A stretch of DNA of 59,048 nucleotides from a virus: the IMG/VR virus record IMGVR_UViG_3300047550_004734, positions 1-59,048 of that record; one strand, 5' to 3'. Shown here in pieces: positions 57,701-59,048 of this stretch. The number at the start of each line of letters is the position of its first letter. Position 1 is the first letter of the stretch. The notes beneath the pieces were generated by a model that saw only the letters and a list, made by a program, of their open reading frames with translations, made no database searches and was not told where the DNA came from. The translations under genes and the position numbers were made by a program.

Positions 57701-59048
57701 CTCTATTATATACAGGATCTCCACTGGAATTATTACTAGCATATGAAACTATATCACCAACTTTTAAAATATTTGTGAAAACATTACCAAATCCTCCAGA
57801 AACAACTCCATTGTTAATATTAAAAGTAGTTCCTGGTTTTGCAATATAAGATCTTTTTGTTAATGCTAAGTCTGCATTGAATGTTGATATTCCTGATTTA
57901 GAATAAATTGATTTGATATCTGATGTGGAATAATCTACTACAGAGTTAATCAACCTTCCATCATCAATACCATTAATTATAACTTGTTCATTCTCTAAAA
58001 AGTTTCCAGTAGTTTCATATAAAGTTAAAACATTATTTCCAGGGGAAACATTAAATTTTAAATAACCTGTTGCCTTACTTCTTTTGCCTTCAATAAAGCA
58101 AGGAACAGTAAGAGGTGATGAAAAGGAGGTTGTTAATCCAATTTTAGTAAAAGTTTGAATGTCAAATAATCTAAGATTCAATCTACTTGCATCATTAATA
58201 TAGTCACTCTCGGGAACAAAATCATACACTCTTGCCACCCCAATGGTAGTAGATGTTCCTGTAGGTTCAGACGCAATTGAACCTACACGAGAATCCATTA
58301 AGCTAACTGTTGCATCAGTACCAATTCCGATTGAAGGAGCGCCATAACAATTATTAACTACGATTAAACTTCCCGCATTGTATGATATAACTTGATTCTC
58401 TGCAGTTTCTGTAGTTCTTGGTTTTGATACATCTAGAAGTCTTGGTGCAATTGTTTCAACATCATATCCATTTACATAAGCTTTTCCTGGACCAATTTGA
58501 TATATCATCAAATCTTCTGAAGGATTATTACCATTTATAGTTTTTTGATCTTTAAAATATATTCCGTTATTTAAAACTCTATCATTTAAACTGTCTCTAA
58601 CAAATAAACTAAAAGGAGATACAAAATAGTTTCCAGATTCATCGAAAGTTCTCCTTGCCAACTCATCTCTAATTAGATTATACTGAGAATTTTTATTGAA
58701 ATATTGAGGTACTCCATTGTCAACTCTTAATATTTCAATAAAATTATCAGTATCTAAATCATCAAGATTTCTTTTTGAAAGTTCTAAGGTAATTTGAAAC
58801 CTGTCTGCTCCTGGAGCAGCATAATTGGAAAATCCCTGTGCGTTGTCAAATAAGCTAGGATCCTCATCGGAAGTTACTATTTTCTCAATAACATCAAATC
58901 CAATTTTATATGATGGTAGAATTGAATATTGATCAAGTAAAATAGTTTGTTCTGATACTCTTACAAAAGACCCTCTTGCAAAATAAATGCCTGATGCTAC
59001 TGATACCCCAGAACCTTCAGAATTGCAATTTTCTGATATTGTATTACA
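51777..59048 (-). CDS. Giant tail/baseplate-type structural protein, 5' end off the window
   Basis: At least 2,423 residues; the frame is open at the right edge, so the true start is outside. The apparent start at 58661 is only a TTG codon inside the frame. The N-terminal part seen here (FARGSFVRVSEQTILLDQYS, FSNYAAPGADRFQITLELSK) fits DUF4815, found in large cyanophage tail proteins. Further on are Thr/Asn-rich runs (near 54300), GYG-type repeats (SAIISNVGTGYSNGTFTGVS), a GEQIEGKTSGAAA module and an EVIEYTSVSSNTLVISQRG module, also seen in gp14 and gp15. No lysozyme or peptidase motif was noticed. Confidence 0.9.
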   Translation of the reverse strand, partial: CNTISENCNSEGSGVSVASGIYFARGSFVRVSEQTILLDQYSILPSYKIGFDVIEKIVTSDEDPSLFDNAQGFSNYAAPGADRFQITLELSKRNLDDLDTDNFIEILRVDNGVPQYFNKNSQYNLIRDELARRTFDESGNYFVSPFSLFVRDSLNDRVLNNGIYFKDQKTINGNNPSEDLMIYQIGPGKAYVNGYDVETIAPRLLDVSKPRTTETAENQVISYNAGSLIVVNNCYGAPSIGIGTDATVSLMDSRVGSIASEPTGTSTTIGVARVYDFVPESDYINDASRLNLRLFDIQTFTKIGLTTSFSSPLTVPCFIEGKRSKATGYLKFNVSPGNNVLTLYETTGNFLENEQVIINGIDDGRLINSVVDYSTSDIKSIYSKSGISTFNADLALTKRSYIAKPGTTFNINNGVVSGGFGNVFTNILKVGDIVSYASNNSSGDPVYNRVESVSLGGTSFTVSGITTVPGVCDGKLESGSFQVTNVIKVEPSINIQDSSLLTRLGADNVSSINLEGNEITQRRSFNISSFSGSKITINIDPSDVDIYFDSFDEDKFLITYDDGSIERMRSDKYNLLANGKTLEFVGLSTSSGINAKVIATVKNINANSKSKKLNKVSSIIVSNSKITSSGIGTTTLNDGLTYSRVYGTRVQDKQISLNVPDVVRVLAVYESSNTLNPSLPTLQISGNAFGNQKYVIGEQIEGKTSGAAAIITSKIGSDKIEYTYLNTIQFTIDEVVVGQDSLEESIIVNKTIGDKNITQNFIFDDGQRDSFYDFSRIIRKNNIEEPKGKIKIIFQNYIIESSDTGEIITANSYNSNDFKHNILSYNGSRLTDFIDIRPRVAPYTSSSKSPFEFDSRNFATDGQYSKYILAPGENLILSYSYYVGRIDRVFLNSDGTFEVVPGTPSSSPLPPPLKSNSLDIATVFVPPYVYNVKNINVDMSQHKRYRMSDIALLEDRIQKVEKFTTLSMLESKTENFTIKDAETGLDRFKCGFFVDNFSSHEYHDLQNPSFKSCIDTSTNTLRPLHYTTSLDLQLGSEAISGVGQTYNPNVDQSYVTDLGSPNIKKTGDLITLNYDEVLYFEQIYATKTESVTPFLVKYWEGFITLNPPIDSWIDEKAVTTTSYKEVTDRVQRADQNITITNNVTVNKEVFVNSPPNPQTGINSFDWITNARNVLSPYNQKNIKGFFSFGYGGLIGITNNIKGSPSTSSGNRGSYGQSGVLNGNTIHLEVWKDRLTSAGADLIRRLLPSDVASDYINAIASDKRNNRFLIQFTPGQPAQITSSTETKTTTESVSDTSTIIVPPEIITTDTTSESISNYTEEIRYLRSRNIEFDVKGLRPRTRFYSFFQGIDVSKYIVPKLLEVEMISGKFQIGETVESDPHFTSGKIRFRLCKPNHKSGSYNGSGSQFSQFKLNPYTQQVIQEDYSESSTFLNVDTKSLELPSETEFYGQIGMNMKLIGKTSGAIAKISNIRLISDNNGRLIGSLFIPDPNVPGNPQWINGKNTFTIIDTPALENLGKVYNEFISNTRINESSAQEDFSSTAITNITETNILTTRNITILSSYNVNTTNITNTTTNTTTNTSTSSGSGQNQIRQWETHDPLAQSFYVRDTTGVFITSVDVFFETKDDSIPVTLQIRPMVSGVPSNMVVPFSEVTLSPDDVNLSADGSIPTKFTFPSPVYLPGPQQLEVRNAPIGSQQTSEFAIVLLSGSPQYRVFISELGFNDIQSGIKISAQPTLGSLFKSQNGSVWSPSQLEDLKYKIYRANFVSDGIVRFFNPKLSLGNKKVTVTGSNQFMPLSKRIIVGLGSTGYNSTGIATGVTIKQGSASGKLIGIAGSLTSAIISNVGTGYSNGTFTGVSLESETGYGNGAVATIGVVNSEISTVTITSGGLGYQVGDSLIIPEKEYGLNVGFGGKLTVSAITNISNTFVIDNVQGNFSVGVTTLSYVNSSGSNVSTGATVGTIITDPYYDGLHMKISQMNHCMHSSENYVRISEMRPVGNEVNSKTTLPILSTEVGSISLISSSGFETFEGVSVGPLNPGYVIIGNEVIEYTSVSSNTLVISQRGVDGTQAQSYESGVPVYKYEFNGFSLRRINKVHNFADVNPEIHPITLNSYYIKIDPSNSAGIGSNRTNDLYFKQTLQLGDPGTLISNNIQFESIAPKVSSIIPSKTNINARIRTFSGTSVSGSEKSFVDKGFNTIPLNGIFYFDTPRLICSEINEEKFITESPGSRSFTMEFLMNSTDSRVSPVIDLINVSAVVTSNLINSPVGINDNADYANDDTVRSLYEDKHETIYISKPISLKIPANSIKVLFSASHTDLNDIRVLYRIFREDSPNTSQNYELFPGYSNYQIDGQGIKRVIDKSQNDGSADSKIKFSSDTSFKDYEYSVDDLPDFTAFSIKIVMAGENQANPPLIKQLRAIATTKPKV

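Noticed and set aside
58661-58661. Apparent start of the giant tail gene
   Set aside because: The codon is TTG within Asp-Glu-Leu-Ala-Arg-Arg and the frame stays open to the window edge, so the gene is partial rather than starting here.
1-59048. tRNA genes, CRISPR arrays, insertion sequences, integrase, photosynthesis genes
   Set aside because: I saw no cloverleaf, regular spaced repeats, transposase, integrase or psbA/psbD-like frame; a tRNA search would settle the first.

Overview
The window is the conserved core of a T4-like myovirus, most likely a marine cyanophage. The evidence is an AT-rich genome, almost every gene on the minus strand, the marine T4-like gene order from neck and terminase through capsid, recombination and replication to ribonucleotide reductase, and cyanophage-type extras (a DUF3110 protein between gp46 and gp47, Hsp20, MazG, a 2OG-Fe(II) oxygenase). 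No photosynthesis gene lies in this stretch, so a T4-like phage of another marine host cannot be fully excluded.

In transcription order (right to left): a giant tail/baseplate-type protein running off the right edge, two small proteins, gp13, gp14, gp15, gp16, a mosaic 640-residue protein, gp17, a stand-alone zinc-ribbon protein, gp18, gp19, gp20, a small gp67-like core protein, a small tagged protein, two structural proteins, gp21, gp22, gp23, gp3. Next come uvsY, uvsW, an Sm-like protein, gp55 (late sigma factor), a homing-type HNH nuclease, gp47, DUF3110, gp46, gp45, gp44, a Dam-like methylase inserted before gp62, regA, hsp20, two more Sm-like proteins, gp43, uvsX, a 2OG oxygenase and the helicase gp41. 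The left third holds mazG, a block of late accessory proteins (candidate capsid-packaged cargo: nucleotidyltransferase, PD-(D/E)XK-like nuclease, basic proteins), structural proteins, gp61 primase, nrdA and a partial nrdB.

The most striking locus is gp41. It is broken into two genes 1.2 kb apart. The upstream half ends at the Walker A loop in a 19-residue N-intein beginning with Cys; the downstream half begins with a 125-residue C-intein ending in His-Asn followed by Thr and the rest of Walker A. This is an atypically split trans-splicing intein. The break holds an HNH nuclease on the opposite strand with its own late promoter, and a late-promoter accessory gene partly duplicated from a gene 3 kb away.

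A second HNH nuclease, next to gp55, has a perfect 20-bp inverted repeat that would hide its start codon in read-through RNA, with a consensus late promoter in the loop: the early-off/late-on switch known from T4. Regulation is visible throughout: late promoters (TATAAATA, AATAAATA, CTAAATA) before structural genes, often fused to terminators, and a few sigma-70 promoters before replication genes, including a divergent pair whose rightward member would make RNA antisense to uvsW.
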